Shown here one piece after another: positions 8,849 to 18,382 of a stretch of DNA of 64,000 nt. The notes below the pieces were generated by a model. The model made no database searches and was not told where the DNA came from. It saw only the letters and a program-made list of their open reading frames with translations. Source of the DNA: Alkalihalobacillus sp. FSL W8-0930 (lineage in GTDB: Bacteria; Bacillota; Bacilli; Bacillales; Bacillaceae_D); the NCBI GenBank assembly GCA_037965595.1, contig CP150183.1:558001-622000 (forward strand), written 5' to 3'. Numbering within the stretch: position 1 is the first letter of the stretch; every line of letters begins with the position of its first letter. Made by a program: the position numbers and the translations under genes.

Positions 8849-10322
8849 TCTTGTTATCTTCCCGATGCTCATTCCGGTCATTGCGGGACTTATCATGATT
8901 GTCTTTAGACATCAAATTACATTCCAGCGGGTATTGAGTATCGTTTCTACACTTGCGATTGCAGGAGTAACGGTTGTTCTGATTCAACAGGTTAAGGCTC
9001 AGGGAATACAAACCATTCACCTCGGAGGCTGGGAGCCACCATTTGGAATTGTGTTTGTAGGAGATATGTTTGCACTTATTCTTGTACTAACCTCTGCAGT
9101 TGTTGCGATTGCTTGCTTATTTTATGCTTTCTCATCAATTGGAAGGAAACGAGAGACGTTTTACTTCTATGCCTTTGTACAATTTTTACTTGCAGGTGTC
9201 ATTGGGTCATTCTTAACTGGAGATTTGTTTAACTTATTCGTCTGCTTTGAGGTGATGTTACTCGCTTCGTATGTGTTAATCGCGCTTGGTGGCGAGAAGA
9301 TTCAGTTAAGAGAGTCATTAAAATATGTATTAATCAATGTTCTTTCTTCCATGCTATTCCTTATTTCGGCAGGGTTTTTGTACGGGGCTGTTGGAACACT
9401 GAACATGGCTCAGTTGGCTGAGCGTGTAGCTGAGGCGGAGCAGGGAGGAATTTTAACAACGATTGCCATCTTATTCCTCATTGTCTTTGGCTTAAAGTCT
9501 GCGTTGTTCTTATTCTTCTGGCTGCCTGGTGCATATGGAGCTCCACCAACTGCTGTAGCAGCACTATTTGGTGCTCTTTTAACGAAAGTAGGTATCTATG
9601 CATTATTTAGAACCTTTACGTTGATTTTCCCACATGAGCCCGGTATTACTCATACATTGCTAGGGATCATGGCGGGCGCGACCATGCTGCTAGGAGCAAT
9701 AGGGGCCATTGCTTATCAGGATATTAAGCGAATTGTATCCTATAATGTAATTGTAGCGGTTGGATTTATTATTGCTGGACTGGCGATCTTTACAATGCCA
9801 TCGATTGAAGGGGCAATTTATTACTTGATTCACGATATGATTGCGAAAGCCTTGTTGTTCTTGTTGGCTGGTACGGTGATCTACCTTACGGGTCAAAAGT
9901 GGTTAAAAGAGATAGGCGGTTTGATTCGTCACTTCCCTGTACTCGGTTGGACATTCTTCATTGTTGTTCTTGCATTAGCTGGTATTCCACCGCTAAGTGG
10001 ATTTATTGGGAAGGTTCTTGTCACACAAGGAGCCATCATGGAAGGATCTTACGTGCTTGCAGCGATTGCGCTAGGCTCAAGTATTCTTGTTCTTTATTCA
10101 CTCCTTAAGATTTTCAAGAACTCTTTCTGGGGAGAGGCTATTATGGGCAAGGAAGAGATGGAGCCACTTAAGTTGGGCATGCTGATTCCATGTGTGTTCC
10201 TAGCTGCACTAAGTCTTGCATTTGGTTTAGGAATCGAAGGGATCTCAGCTTACGTCACGCAAGCTGCAGAGACTTTAATGGAACCTTCCAAATATATTGA
10301 TGCTGTTCTCTATAACCAGTAA
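8841..10322 (+). CDS. mrpD: Na+/H+ antiporter subunit D
   Basis: A 493-residue NuoM/N-like antiporter subunit. The conserved glutamate lies in LFVCFEVML and the lysine-containing helix in FGLKSALFLFFWLPGAYGAPPTAVAA (start near residue 215). A second functional lysine region is FGALLTKVGIYAL. It overlaps mrpC by 8 bases. With MrpA it provides the proton- and ion-translocating modules of the complex. Confidence 0.96.
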   Translation: MNNLVIFPMLIPVIAGLIMIVFRHQITFQRVLSIVSTLAIAGVTVVLIQQVKAQGIQTIHLGGWEPPFGIVFVGDMFALILVLTSAVVAIACLFYAFSSIGRKRETFYFYAFVQFLLAGVIGSFLTGDLFNLFVCFEVMLLASYVLIALGGEKIQLRESLKYVLINVLSSMLFLISAGFLYGAVGTLNMAQLAERVAEAEQGGILTTIAILFLIVFGLKSALFLFFWLPGAYGAPPTAVAALFGALLTKVGIYALFRTFTLIFPHEPGITHTLLGIMAGATMLLGAIGAIAYQDIKRIVSYNVIVAVGFIIAGLAIFTMPSIEGAIYYLIHDMIAKALLFLLAGTVIYLTGQKWLKEIGGLIRHFPVLGWTFFIVVLALAGIPPLSGFIGKVLVTQGAIMEGSYVLAAIALGSSILVLYSLLKIFKNSFWGEAIMGKEEMEPLKLGMLIPCVFLAALSLAFGLGIEGISAYVTQAAETLMEPSKYIDAVLYNQ

Positions 10323-10353
10323 GCTACCAGCTTAAAAGAAAGAAGGTGAAGAG

Positions 10354-10830
10354 TTGTCTATCCAGTTACTTTTAAATATATTCATTGCTCTCCTATGGGT
10401 GTTCTTGCAAGACTCGTTTGAGATTACAAACTTTATTACAGGATTTCTAGTTGGGTTGAGTTTAATCTTTATCATGAGAAGATTTTTTCCAACACCTTTT
10501 TACCTTAAAAAAGTCTTCTCGATCATTCACCTGCTCTACCTGTTTATTATGGAGCTTATCATTTCAAGTGTCCTGATCATCAAACAAATTCTTCGCCCGA
10601 AGTTAAATATCACACCAGGTATTTTTAGCTTCGAGACGGAGCTTGAAGGCGACATGGAAGTAACAGTGCTTGCATTGTTACTAACCTTAACGCCGGGATC
10701 CGTTGTACTTGAAATTGCAGAAGACAATAAAGTGTTCTATATACACGCGATGGACATTCCTGAGTCCAGAGATGCGGTTCTTAAAGCAAAAGAAACGTTT
10801 GAAAAAGCAATTATGGAGGTGACAAGATAA
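10354..10830 (+). CDS. mrpE: Na+/H+ antiporter subunit E
   Basis: A 158-residue protein with two N-terminal membrane helices and the family signature LLLTLTPGSVVLEI near residue 108. It starts with TTG at 10354 after AGAAGGTGAAGAG. It is 31 bases after mrpD, the largest gap in the operon, and overlaps mrpF by one base. Confidence 0.95.
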   Translation: MSIQLLLNIFIALLWVFLQDSFEITNFITGFLVGLSLIFIMRRFFPTPFYLKKVFSIIHLLYLFIMELIISSVLIIKQILRPKLNITPGIFSFETELEGDMEVTVLALLLTLTPGSVVLEIAEDNKVFYIHAMDIPESRDAVLKAKETFEKAIMEVTR

Positions 10831-11114
10831 TGTTAGAAGTTGTAGGGTACATTGCTTTAATCTTTCTCTCCATATCCATTTGCATCGGGCTATACAGAGT
10901 CATTAAAGGTCCTTCTATGCCGGATCGAGTCATTGCCCTTGATACAATCGGTATTAACTTAATTTCTGCAGTAGCGGTTATTTCAATTACTCTTGATACA
11001 GGGGCTTTTCTAGAGGTTATCTTGTTACTTGGAATTTTATCCTTTATTACAACTGTAGCCTTTTCAAAATTCTTGGAGAGGGGTGTAGTCATTGAGCGTA
11101 AGCGGGACAGGTGA
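10830..11114 (+). CDS. mrpF: Na+/H+ antiporter subunit F
   Basis: A 94-residue, three-helix subunit with the family motif RVIKGPSMPDRVIALDTIG. It overlaps mrpE by one base at the start and mrpG by 23 bases at the end. Confidence 0.95.
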   Translation: MLEVVGYIALIFLSISICIGLYRVIKGPSMPDRVIALDTIGINLISAVAVISITLDTGAFLEVILLLGILSFITTVAFSKFLERGVVIERKRDR

Positions 11115-11475
11115 GATCATTGCAGCCGTTCTGATCTTAATTGGAACATTAATGAGTGTCATAAGTGCGTTTGGACTGATTCGATTACCTGATGTGTACA
11201 CCCGTTCTCATGCAGGGACGAAAAGTGCGACACTTGGAGTATTATCTACATTAACAGGAACGTTTATATTTTTCTGGTTCGTAAATGATTTTATAAGTGT
11301 ACGTTTGATTCTAGGAATTGTGTTTGTATTTCTAACAGCACCAGTGGCAGGTCATTTAATTAGTCGTGCAGCTTATCATTCAGGTGTACCAATGACTGAA
11401 GACAGTGTACAGGATCAATTAAAAGAAGATATGGACAAGAAGAAAAAAGCAGAAGCAAGAAAAGAAGAAGAATGA
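11092..11475 (+). CDS. mrpG: Na+/H+ antiporter subunit G
   Basis: A 127-residue, three-helix subunit with the signature GLIRLPDVYTRSHAGTKS. The TTG start at 11092 is preceded by GGAGAGGGG inside mrpF. The C-terminal ~25 residues are highly charged (Lys/Glu). It is the last gene of the operon, followed at once by a terminator. Confidence 0.95.
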   Translation: MSVSGTGEIIAAVLILIGTLMSVISAFGLIRLPDVYTRSHAGTKSATLGVLSTLTGTFIFFWFVNDFISVRLILGIVFVFLTAPVAGHLISRAAYHSGVPMTEDSVQDQLKEDMDKKKKAEARKEEE

Positions 11476-11509
11476 AAAAGCCGACTGGATGCTGATCCAG
11501 TCGGCTTTT
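11476..11509. terminator. Terminator of the mrp operon
   Basis: Perfect 15-bp stem (11476-11490 with 11495-11509), loop GCTG, T-rich 3' side and A-rich 5' side. It can also serve the convergent PRC-barrel gene. Confidence 0.9.
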
Positions 11510-11512
11510 CAT

Positions 11513-12322
11513 TTAGTTAGCCTCTTCCCAATAGGGAGAACGGTCATAGTGAGCGTATAATCTGCTCTCGTGTTCTCTTGTAAATGGCTCGTGAATTTCA
11601 TAATCAGGTGCACTTTCAATTAATTCTTTTTCAACGCTTACGGTAATGGTTTTATCCTGCCAAGAAATATCTGTGATCCATTCAGCCGCGAGTGGAACCG
11701 GTTCTCGTGTGAATGTTCCACCAACATCTACAATAATGTAGTTAATTGTCCAGTCATGTTCATTTAACATAAAGTCCAATGCTTTACCGACCTCACCATT
11801 CTTGGCATGAATCTTGTACCCGCGCAAATCATTAATACTTTGCAGCGTATTTTGTTCTGTCTGCTGCGTCATTGCATCTTGTTCATCTTCTGTACGATTA
11901 AGGTTAGGATTGGCAACCGGATGTGGCACCATCATGCCAGGTGCCGCAGGGTAAGCTCCAGGGGATCCTAGTCCCGCGCTTGCTCCACCTATTGGCGCTC
12001 CCCAATAATGTCGCCATCCATAATGATCACGAAGCTCAGCTTCATATTGACGTGAAACGGGTTCGTGTGCAGAAGGCTTAGGGCTATCTTTAATTTGTTC
12101 TTTTGTTAAATTAACATCTATTCGTTCATTTTCCTGTTCAATTGAAGTAACGGATTCAGGACTTAGTAGAACTTTTCCACCAAAAAACCAAGTACGCGTA
12201 TCTCCAACAAAGTAACGAAGGGTAAATGTATCGGATTCAAAATAGAGATCATCGATTGAACCTAGCTCGCCGTCTGTGGCATTCATTGAAAAGCTTTCTA
12301 AGGTTTTTGCTTGAATAAACAT
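11513..12322 (-). CDS. PRC-barrel domain protein (two domains)
   Basis: A 269-residue soluble protein with two PRC-barrel repeats. The first is about residues 5-80 (LESFSMNATDGELGSIDDLYF), the second about 155-235 (LRGYKIHAKNGEVGKALDFML). A Gly/Pro/Ala-rich linker lies between them, and each half ends in a related EPVSRQYEAELRDHYG or EPFTREHESRLYAHYD segment. I start it at 12322, where AAAGGGAG lies 7 bases upstream, rather than nine codons earlier. Such proteins occur widely in Bacillaceae; the function is unknown and a stress role is a guess. Confidence 0.8.
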   Translation of the reverse strand: MFIQAKTLESFSMNATDGELGSIDDLYFESDTFTLRYFVGDTRTWFFGGKVLLSPESVTSIEQENERIDVNLTKEQIKDSPKPSAHEPVSRQYEAELRDHYGWRHYWGAPIGGASAGLGSPGAYPAAPGMMVPHPVANPNLNRTEDEQDAMTQQTEQNTLQSINDLRGYKIHAKNGEVGKALDFMLNEHDWTINYIIVDVGGTFTREPVPLAAEWITDISWQDKTITVSVEKELIESAPDYEIHEPFTREHESRLYAHYDRSPYWEEAN

Positions 12323-12472
12323 TCTACTCTCCCTTTCCACATGAATCATTTATTTGTACTCTGTATAACCGCTTTCATCTGTTTTGAAACACGTGAGCAT
12401 TTGTAGATGCAGGTTGGGAAAATTTCAGAATGTATGAATGATCCAACTTCTACTAAGAAAAATCATGTATAA

Positions 12473-12486
12473 TGAAAGCGCTTTAA
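12473..12486 (+). promoter_or_regulatory. cre (CcpA) site at the rhamnogalacturonan lyase promoter
   Basis: TGAAAGCGCTTTAA matches the cre consensus TGWAANCGNTNWCA except at the C in position 13. It overlaps the -10 box TATAAT (12468-12473) and the start region, a repressing position. The lyase start lies 24 bases downstream. Confidence 0.8.
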
Positions 12487-12509
12487 TCAATTACATAAGG
12501 AGGAGTTCT

Positions 12510-15311
12510 ATGTCGAAAAAAAGGCGTAGTAAGAAGGTTTTAGTCGGACTTATGGTTGGGGTATTGGCATGTGGGAACATATCCGTACATGAAGCGTTAG
12601 GGGAAGAAAAGATGCATGAATTATCCGTAACAGAAGTGACAGACACCGAAGTCAAATTGTCTTGGGAAAAAGAAAAGGGTGCAGAATCTTATAATGTTTA
12701 CTGGGCCGATAAAGACACAGAGAACATGGAGTACCGCTTAGTTGATAATGTAACGGACACGACTTACACCTACGAACGATCCACACATATTCCTCACTAT
12801 TTCAAAATAGCTCCAGTTATCAATGGAACCGAACAAGAGACGTCAAACACTGTACGATCGAGTATACAAAAGGAATTTAATCCACAGCTTGAAGAACTAG
12901 ATCGTGGAGTCGTTGCTGTTGCAACATCTGAAGGGGTTTTTCTTAGCTGGCGATTAATGAAGGAAGAAGCAACCGGACATTCAGATACAGGTCTAACCGG
13001 GGTAGACTTCCATGTGTATCGGGATGGAAACAAAATTGCTGAAGTGACGGACAGCACTAACTATCTAGATGCTAGCGGTACGGAGGGATCTGAATATACC
13101 GTGAAAGCTGTTGAAGAAGGCGCTGAGATCGATGAAAGTGAGCCGGTCAGTCCGTGGGCTGATGGTTATTATGACCTGCCTCTTCAAAAGCCTGAAGATG
13201 GAGTAACGCCAGCTGGTGAGCACTATACGTATCATGCAAATGATATGAGCGTAGGTGATGTGGATGGGGATGGACAATACGAATTTATTGTGAAATGGGA
13301 TCCATCTAATTCGAAGGACGTTTCTCAAAAAGGATATACAGGAAATACGTATATCGATACGTATACCTTTAGTGGGGAGTTGTTATATCGCATTGATCTA
13401 GGTGTAAATGTTCGATCTGGTGCACATTATACGCAGTTTCTAGTTTACGATTTTGACGGTGATGGCAAAGCTGAAATGATGTTTAAGACAGCGCCTGGCA
13501 CAAAGATCATTAAGTATTCTGATGATGGGACGGTAGAATCAGAAGAGTACATCACGATGCCGGAAGAAGATCTAGCTGAAGGCTATAGCCATGAAGATGA
13601 TTACCGTATGAGCTCAGATGATTACTACGAGCATTTGGTAGAGATGTTTATGGGCTGGCACGAGCATGAGGAAGTAGTTGCGGGCAATTGGCCAGAGACA
13701 CTGGAAGAAAGCTTTGGGATTGACCCTCAATATGAGTACCCTCTATCAAAAGAAGATGCAGAAGCGTTAGTTGATCATTTTATTGACGATTATGCGCCCT
13801 CTCGTAGCAGCCGAAATGATCTTCGTGATTTCGAAGGTTTTATCGTTGATGGGCCTGAGTACTTAACTGTCTTTGAAGGAGAGTCAGGTAAAGAGTTAGA
13901 AACCATTCACTATAAACCAGGTAGATCCGATGATGGCTTAATGTGGGGAGACTACGCGATGGCACGTATTGAGCCAGGAAATCGTGTAGATCGGTTCCTC
14001 GCGGGGGTTGCTTATTTAGATGGAGAAAAACCTTCTGCTGTATTTGCGAGAGGGTACTATACGCGAACAACACTTGTTTCATACGATTGGAATGGGAAGA
14101 ATATAGAAGAAAAATGGTATGTAGACAGTGGCTGGACGCCAATGTCCAACCCATTTAATGATGGTCCACACGGAACAGATGGAACAGATGAGGAATTTGG
14201 GACGATTACCACACAAGGGGCGCATTCCTTAAGTGTTGCTGATGTAGATGGGGATGGAAAACACGAAATCATTTACGGAGGAGCAACCATAGATCATGAT
14301 GGCTCTCTTCTCTATAGCTCATTTGATACGCTCCCTCCTGGAAGTGGTAATCCTGGGTCTGAAGCAAGACTTGGACACGGAGATGCACTTCATGTAGCCG
14401 ACGTCAATCCAGATCGACCAGGGCTTGAAAGCTTTATGGTATTTGAGGGTGGACAGTGGGCTCCTTATGGATACGCGTTGCGTGACGCTGAATCGGGTGA
14501 TGTTCTTTACGGAGGTTACACAGGTAGAGATACAGGCCGAGGTATGGTAGGGGACGTGAATCCAAATACAAGAGGACTTGAAACGTGGGCCGTTGGTTTA
14601 TGGACGGCTGATGGTGAGAAGCTAAGCGACAGAATGCCTGGCACAAATTTTAACATTAAATGGTCTGGTGATCTTACTACTCAAATTGTGAATGGTTCCA
14701 TTGATCAGACACCAACGATTGATGATTGGCAAAGAGGCAGACTTCTTACTGCAGAAGGGACCCTCACAAACAACTATACAAAAGGGACGCCTTCGCTTGT
14801 AGCAGATATCTTTGGTGATTTTCGAGAGGAGCTTCTTGTTCGCACAACAGATAGCTCTGCGATTCGAATTTATACAAGTACAGAGGTGACTGAGCATAAG
14901 CTGTATACACTGATGCACGATACACAGTATCGGACCGGGATTGCATGGCAGAATGTCACGTACAACCAGCCTTCTTATCCTAGCTTTTATTATGCATCAG
15001 ATATGGACTGGGAGTATGTACCTGTGTCAGAGACGGAGCAGCAGGTGGATCCACTTGGGGAGCTGGAGTCTTCTTTAACGGCTTTTGTGGATGCGGGAGA
15101 TGTGACGGAGCCTTTATCCAAGACGTTATTTAGAGAAATTGATCGGGCGAAAATTCATGCTGAGAGTGGATCGAAGAAACAGATTATAAGAGGCATGGAG
15201 GCATTTAAAGCAGAGCTACATGAGGATAAGAATAAAGCGTATGCTACTGATGAAGCGAGAACGGTGTTAACGGAATGGGTGGAGCAGGTTATTGATGAAT
15301 CATCTAATTAA
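12510..15311 (+). CDS. Secreted rhamnogalacturonan lyase (polysaccharide lyase family 11)
   Basis: A 933-residue protein. A signal peptide (KKRRSKK then a hydrophobic stretch to about residue 25) is followed by a fibronectin III-like domain (about 35-120) and the family 11 beta-propeller lyase. Family segments include GVNVRSGAHYTQFLVYDF and the repeated Ca2+-binding DxDGDG loops (DVDGDGQYE, DFDGDGKAE, DVDGDGKHE). The last ~90 residues form a charged helical FIVAR-like tail. The start at 12510 has AAGGAGG upstream; an in-frame start 24 codons earlier would spoil the signal peptide. It cuts the rhamnose-galacturonate backbone of pectin by beta-elimination outside the cell, like YesW/YesX. Confidence 0.92.
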   Translation: MSKKRRSKKVLVGLMVGVLACGNISVHEALGEEKMHELSVTEVTDTEVKLSWEKEKGAESYNVYWADKDTENMEYRLVDNVTDTTYTYERSTHIPHYFKIAPVINGTEQETSNTVRSSIQKEFNPQLEELDRGVVAVATSEGVFLSWRLMKEEATGHSDTGLTGVDFHVYRDGNKIAEVTDSTNYLDASGTEGSEYTVKAVEEGAEIDESEPVSPWADGYYDLPLQKPEDGVTPAGEHYTYHANDMSVGDVDGDGQYEFIVKWDPSNSKDVSQKGYTGNTYIDTYTFSGELLYRIDLGVNVRSGAHYTQFLVYDFDGDGKAEMMFKTAPGTKIIKYSDDGTVESEEYITMPEEDLAEGYSHEDDYRMSSDDYYEHLVEMFMGWHEHEEVVAGNWPETLEESFGIDPQYEYPLSKEDAEALVDHFIDDYAPSRSSRNDLRDFEGFIVDGPEYLTVFEGESGKELETIHYKPGRSDDGLMWGDYAMARIEPGNRVDRFLAGVAYLDGEKPSAVFARGYYTRTTLVSYDWNGKNIEEKWYVDSGWTPMSNPFNDGPHGTDGTDEEFGTITTQGAHSLSVADVDGDGKHEIIYGGATIDHDGSLLYSSFDTLPPGSGNPGSEARLGHGDALHVADVNPDRPGLESFMVFEGGQWAPYGYALRDAESGDVLYGGYTGRDTGRGMVGDVNPNTRGLETWAVGLWTADGEKLSDRMPGTNFNIKWSGDLTTQIVNGSIDQTPTIDDWQRGRLLTAEGTLTNNYTKGTPSLVADIFGDFREELLVRTTDSSAIRIYTSTEVTEHKLYTLMHDTQYRTGIAWQNVTYNQPSYPSFYYASDMDWEYVPVSETEQQVDPLGELESSLTAFVDAGDVTEPLSKTLFREIDRAKIHAESGSKKQIIRGMEAFKAELHEDKNKAYATDEARTVLTEWVEQVIDESSN

Positions 15312-15333
15312 TCCGGGAGAACGTTGAGCTTAG

Positions 15334-15677
15334 AGCTTCGACCATCGCTACCGAGATGGGGGCACGCTTTCCATGGGCGGGCGCTGAACTAAACCGGCTA
15401 CGCCAGGTTCATTTCACCCCTGCCCTTTCCTCCCATAGGAGTCGGCCCCCATGCCGTCCGCTTTTATGAGGCGCATGCATTTATTTTGCGGGAAGAGATG
15501 TTTTGGGATGGAGCTTCGGCCATCGCTACCGGAATGGGGGCACGCTTTCCTAGGGAGGGCGTTGAACTAACCTGGCTACGCCAAGGTCATTTCACCTTTG
15601 CCCTTTTCTCCCTCAGGAGTCGGCCCCATGCCGTCCGCTTTTATGAGGTGCATGCATTTGTTTTGCGGGAAGAGATG
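15334..15677. repeat. Two tandem copies of a ~167-bp GC-rich unit
   Basis: Unit 1 spans 15334-15500 and unit 2 spans 15512-15677, a period of 178 bases. They share blocks such as ATGGGGGCACGCTTTCC, GGAGTCGGCCCC, ATGCCGTCCGCTTTTATGAG and TTTTGCGGGAAGAGATG, with scattered substitutions. The unit is unlike the interspersed repeat at 1.1, 22.2, 36.4, 48.6 and 56.1 kb. No function is apparent. Confidence 0.85.
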
Positions 15678-15696
15678 TGAAAGGCATGCTTTCTAA

Positions 15697-15739
15697 AAAA
15701 AGGGCGAGTGATTCGATTGATGAATCACTCGCCCTTTTT
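15697..15739. terminator. Bidirectional hairpin of the GCGAATGATTC family
   Basis: Perfect 18-bp stem (15697-15714 with 15722-15739) and loop GATTGAT, flanked by A- and T-runs. The core is GCGAGTGATTC with the matching change in the other arm. It serves the convergent lyase and GH2 operons. Confidence 0.85.
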
Positions 15740-15758
15740 GATTAATTTTAAGGATGGT

Positions 15759-17507
15759 TCAGACTCTATCTTTCCCTACTGTTATCGCCCGAATCTTTTC
15801 TATGTCTGCTTTTGGCTCTCGGTCGTAGGTTAGGAGCCCGTTTATTTCTTGTTCTACGTCTGTGAGCTGTGTGTAGCAAAAGCCTTTGACGAGAGGGGAT
15901 TCGTATAATGCTTCGATCACTGCCGTGTATCCTTTGAGAAACTCTTCCTCGTTTGTTGCATGAGAATATCCCCAGCCGTCCCAGTCGCTTTGTTTAAACG
16001 AGATTCCTCCAAACTCCGTGACGAGTATCGGCACATCTGAGTATTGGTAACCTGGCGCATAGAGTTTTTTTCCAGAGGGAAGAAAGCTAAGAGCCCCTTC
16101 GAGTGTCTGATACCTCTCTTTAAGAACGGCTTTAGAGGCTTCGTAGTCGTGAATGGTACATAGATCTGACTGCGTATGCTCCCAGCCGTCATTTGACATC
16201 ACCAACCGCGTCTGATCAATTGATTTAGTTAGATGATACATGGTCGCACTGTGATGACGCTGCTTGGCACTTGTTAATAAATCCGGGACACCCCAGCTTT
16301 CATTTAAAGGGACCCAGGATACGATACAAGGATGGTTGTAATCACGCTTAATGACTTCAAGCCACTCGTTGGTTAACCGTTTAACCGCTCGATCACTATA
16401 GGCATAGCTATTAGCCATTTCACCCCATACAAGCAGTCCAAGTCTGTCAGCCCAATAGTAATAGAGTGGATCTTCAACCTTTTGATGCTTTCTCGCCCCG
16501 TTAAAGCCCAGTTGCTTTGTCAGCTTGATATCCTGGATGAAGCTCTCTTCAGATGGAGCTGTAAGAATGCCATCTGGAAAGTAACCTTGATCTAAAACAA
16601 GCTTCATATAATAGGGTTTGTTGTTTAAATAAACCTCACCATTTGAGACAGACACTTTTCTCATTCCAAAATAACTTTGTACCTCGTCCACAACACGGCC
16701 TCCATCATGGAGCTTGAAGGTAACATCAAAGAGGGAGGGATTCTCCGGACTCCATAGCCACTCTTCATGCTGTGTGGCCGGATGAACAATCGAGTACTGT
16801 CGTTGGCCCTGCTCAGAAAGAACAGAGATGCGGTCGTTCACGATGATTGTACCGTTAAAAGAAATGGCGACCTCAAGCTCAAGATTCGTGGCTCCCCCAA
16901 GAACGTGATAGTCTAGCTTGATTTGCTTCTCATCAATATCAGGTGTGAATTGCACGTGAGACAGATGGCTTTCATGCACGGTTTCTAGCCAAACCGTCTG
17001 CCAAATGCCTGTTGTTCTTGTATAGAATATGCTTTCTGATTCTTCCTTCCAATACTGCTTGCCACGTGGCTGATCCAGGTCAGTAGATGAATCCACCGCT
17101 TGAACAACCACCTCATTCTCACCAGAGTCAACAAGCGAGGTTACGTCCAATTGGAAGGACGTGTGACCCCCTTGATGAAATCCAGCTAGCTGACCATTTA
17201 TCCAAATCGTAGCCTCGTAATCGACTGCTCCAAAATGAAGGAGATAAAGAGATTTTTTTTCTTTTTGTAAGCGGAATTGACGCTTATACCAGACTCGGTC
17301 ATGGAACGTTTTATCATGTATGCCGCTTAATGCAGCCTGGTAGGCAAACGGAACATGGATGGACTTAGAAAATGAATGCTCCTTGTACCATTTCTCAGTG
17401 ATCCCAACAGCATGATCATCATATTCAAATAACCATTCTCCATTTAAATTCGTCCACTTAGGCCGTTTGAAATGTGGTCTTGGATACTCCGTACGAATCA
17501 TAGTCAA
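15759..17507 (-). CDS. Glycoside hydrolase family 2 enzyme
   Basis: A 582-residue intracellular enzyme (no signal peptide). It has an N-terminal jelly-roll sugar-binding domain (about 1-180), an immunoglobulin-like domain (about 185-285) and a TIM barrel. The acid/base Glu404 lies in PLNESWG and the nucleophile Glu499 in VTEFGG. The TTG start at 17507 has AAGGAG 10 bases upstream; ATG at 17501 is the alternative. It is the last gene of an operon with a sugar ABC importer and probably trims an imported pectin side-chain oligosaccharide (galactoside, arabinopyranoside or glucuronide). The exact substrate cannot be told. Confidence 0.85.
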   Translation of the reverse strand: MTMIRTEYPRPHFKRPKWTNLNGEWLFEYDDHAVGITEKWYKEHSFSKSIHVPFAYQAALSGIHDKTFHDRVWYKRQFRLQKEKKSLYLLHFGAVDYEATIWINGQLAGFHQGGHTSFQLDVTSLVDSGENEVVVQAVDSSTDLDQPRGKQYWKEESESIFYTRTTGIWQTVWLETVHESHLSHVQFTPDIDEKQIKLDYHVLGGATNLELEVAISFNGTIIVNDRISVLSEQGQRQYSIVHPATQHEEWLWSPENPSLFDVTFKLHDGGRVVDEVQSYFGMRKVSVSNGEVYLNNKPYYMKLVLDQGYFPDGILTAPSEESFIQDIKLTKQLGFNGARKHQKVEDPLYYYWADRLGLLVWGEMANSYAYSDRAVKRLTNEWLEVIKRDYNHPCIVSWVPLNESWGVPDLLTSAKQRHHSATMYHLTKSIDQTRLVMSNDGWEHTQSDLCTIHDYEASKAVLKERYQTLEGALSFLPSGKKLYAPGYQYSDVPILVTEFGGISFKQSDWDGWGYSHATNEEEFLKGYTAVIEALYESPLVKGFCYTQLTDVEQEINGLLTYDREPKADIEKIRAITVGKDRV

Positions 17508-17530
17508 TGAGCTCGCTCCTTTTTAATGAG

Positions 17531-18382
17531 TTATCCTTTTATTCCAGTAAAGCTGATCCCTTTCACAATCTGTTTCTCAAAAAGCAAGAAAGCGATGATA
17601 ACTGGGATGGATGCAAGTGCGTTCACCGTCATCGGAAGAATGTAACTCTCTGAATAGTTCGAGTTAAACATTGGAATTCCTACTGGAAGTGTATAAAGAG
17701 ATTCAGAGATAATCGCCAAGTAAGGCCATAGGAAGTTATTCCACGAACCAATAAAGGTTAGAATTCCAATGGCAGCAAGTGCCGGCTTGGCTAGTGGCAA
17801 CACGATATTCCAGAAAAGACGAATGTCTGTGCAGCCATCAATCTGCGCACTCTCAATCACTTCATTAGGTACACCATCAAAGAAGCTTTTCAAGATAATG
17901 ACCCCAAGCGGAGCCGCAATCATTGGAAGAATCAAACCACTATAGGTATCCAACAAATTCATTGCCCCAATGATCTCATAGAGAGGGATAATCATAGCTT
18001 CACCAGGAACCATCAAACCCGCAATAAAGAATACAAAAAGCGCGCGGCGATAACGAAATTTCATTTTAGATAACGCAAACGCAGCCAGTGAAGTAAGGAC
18101 AAGTGTTAGTATCGTAGTCACGATCCCTACAAAAAAGCTATTCCAGATCCATAAAAAGATATCACTTCCACCGATCACATCAATGTAATTCACAAATGTA
18201 TAAGGAGGAAGGAACCACTCAAGCGGAGAGGCAGCAGGCTGACTTTCGGGCTTGAGTGACACAAAAATCATCCAAAAGATCGGGAATAAAAATAAGAAGG
18301 TCATAAACAAGGCCAGTATGACCTTAGGTAATCGAAGCGGATCCCGTTTTTGAGATAATGCCGACTGTTGCTGATTACTCAT
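17531..18382 (-). CDS. Sugar ABC transporter permease (CUT1, MalG-type)
   Basis: A 283-residue protein with six membrane helices and the binding-protein-dependent EAA loop ESAQIDGCTDIRLFWNIVLP, which contacts the ATPase. The 4-base overlap with the upstream permease gene (ATGA arrangement) suggests coupling. It pairs with the next permease and with the binding protein encoded at 19290-20555. Confidence 0.92.
   Translation of the reverse strand: MSNQQQSALSQKRDPLRLPKVILALFMTFLFLFPIFWMIFVSLKPESQPAASPLEWFLPPYTFVNYIDVIGGSDIFLWIWNSFFVGIVTTILTLVLTSLAAFALSKMKFRYRRALFVFFIAGLMVPGEAMIIPLYEIIGAMNLLDTYSGLILPMIAAPLGVIILKSFFDGVPNEVIESAQIDGCTDIRLFWNIVLPLAKPALAAIGILTFIGSWNNFLWPYLAIISESLYTLPVGIPMFNSNYSESYILPMTVNALASIPVIIAFLLFEKQIVKGISFTGIKG

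Larger units (their letters stand above)
15312..15758. other. 447-base gene-free gap between convergent units
   Basis: Lies between the lyase and the GH2 gene. It holds a GC-rich tandem repeat (15334-15677) and a strong bidirectional terminator (15697-15739). A frame at 15486-15680 lies inside the repeat and is not believed. Confidence 0.7.

Noticed and set aside
12497-12506. Longer N-terminus of the rhamnogalacturonan lyase from an upstream in-frame ATG
   Set aside because: The upstream frame would precede the cre site region and disrupt the signal peptide; AAGGAGG fits the ATG at 12510.
15334-15677. Possible CRISPR-like array
   Set aside because: Only two long units with no short repeats, spacers or cas genes.
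15486-15680. 64-residue open frame in the 15.3-15.7 kb gap
   Set aside because: It lies within unit 2 of the GC-rich tandem repeat, has no ribosome site and no protein-like relatives that I recognise.
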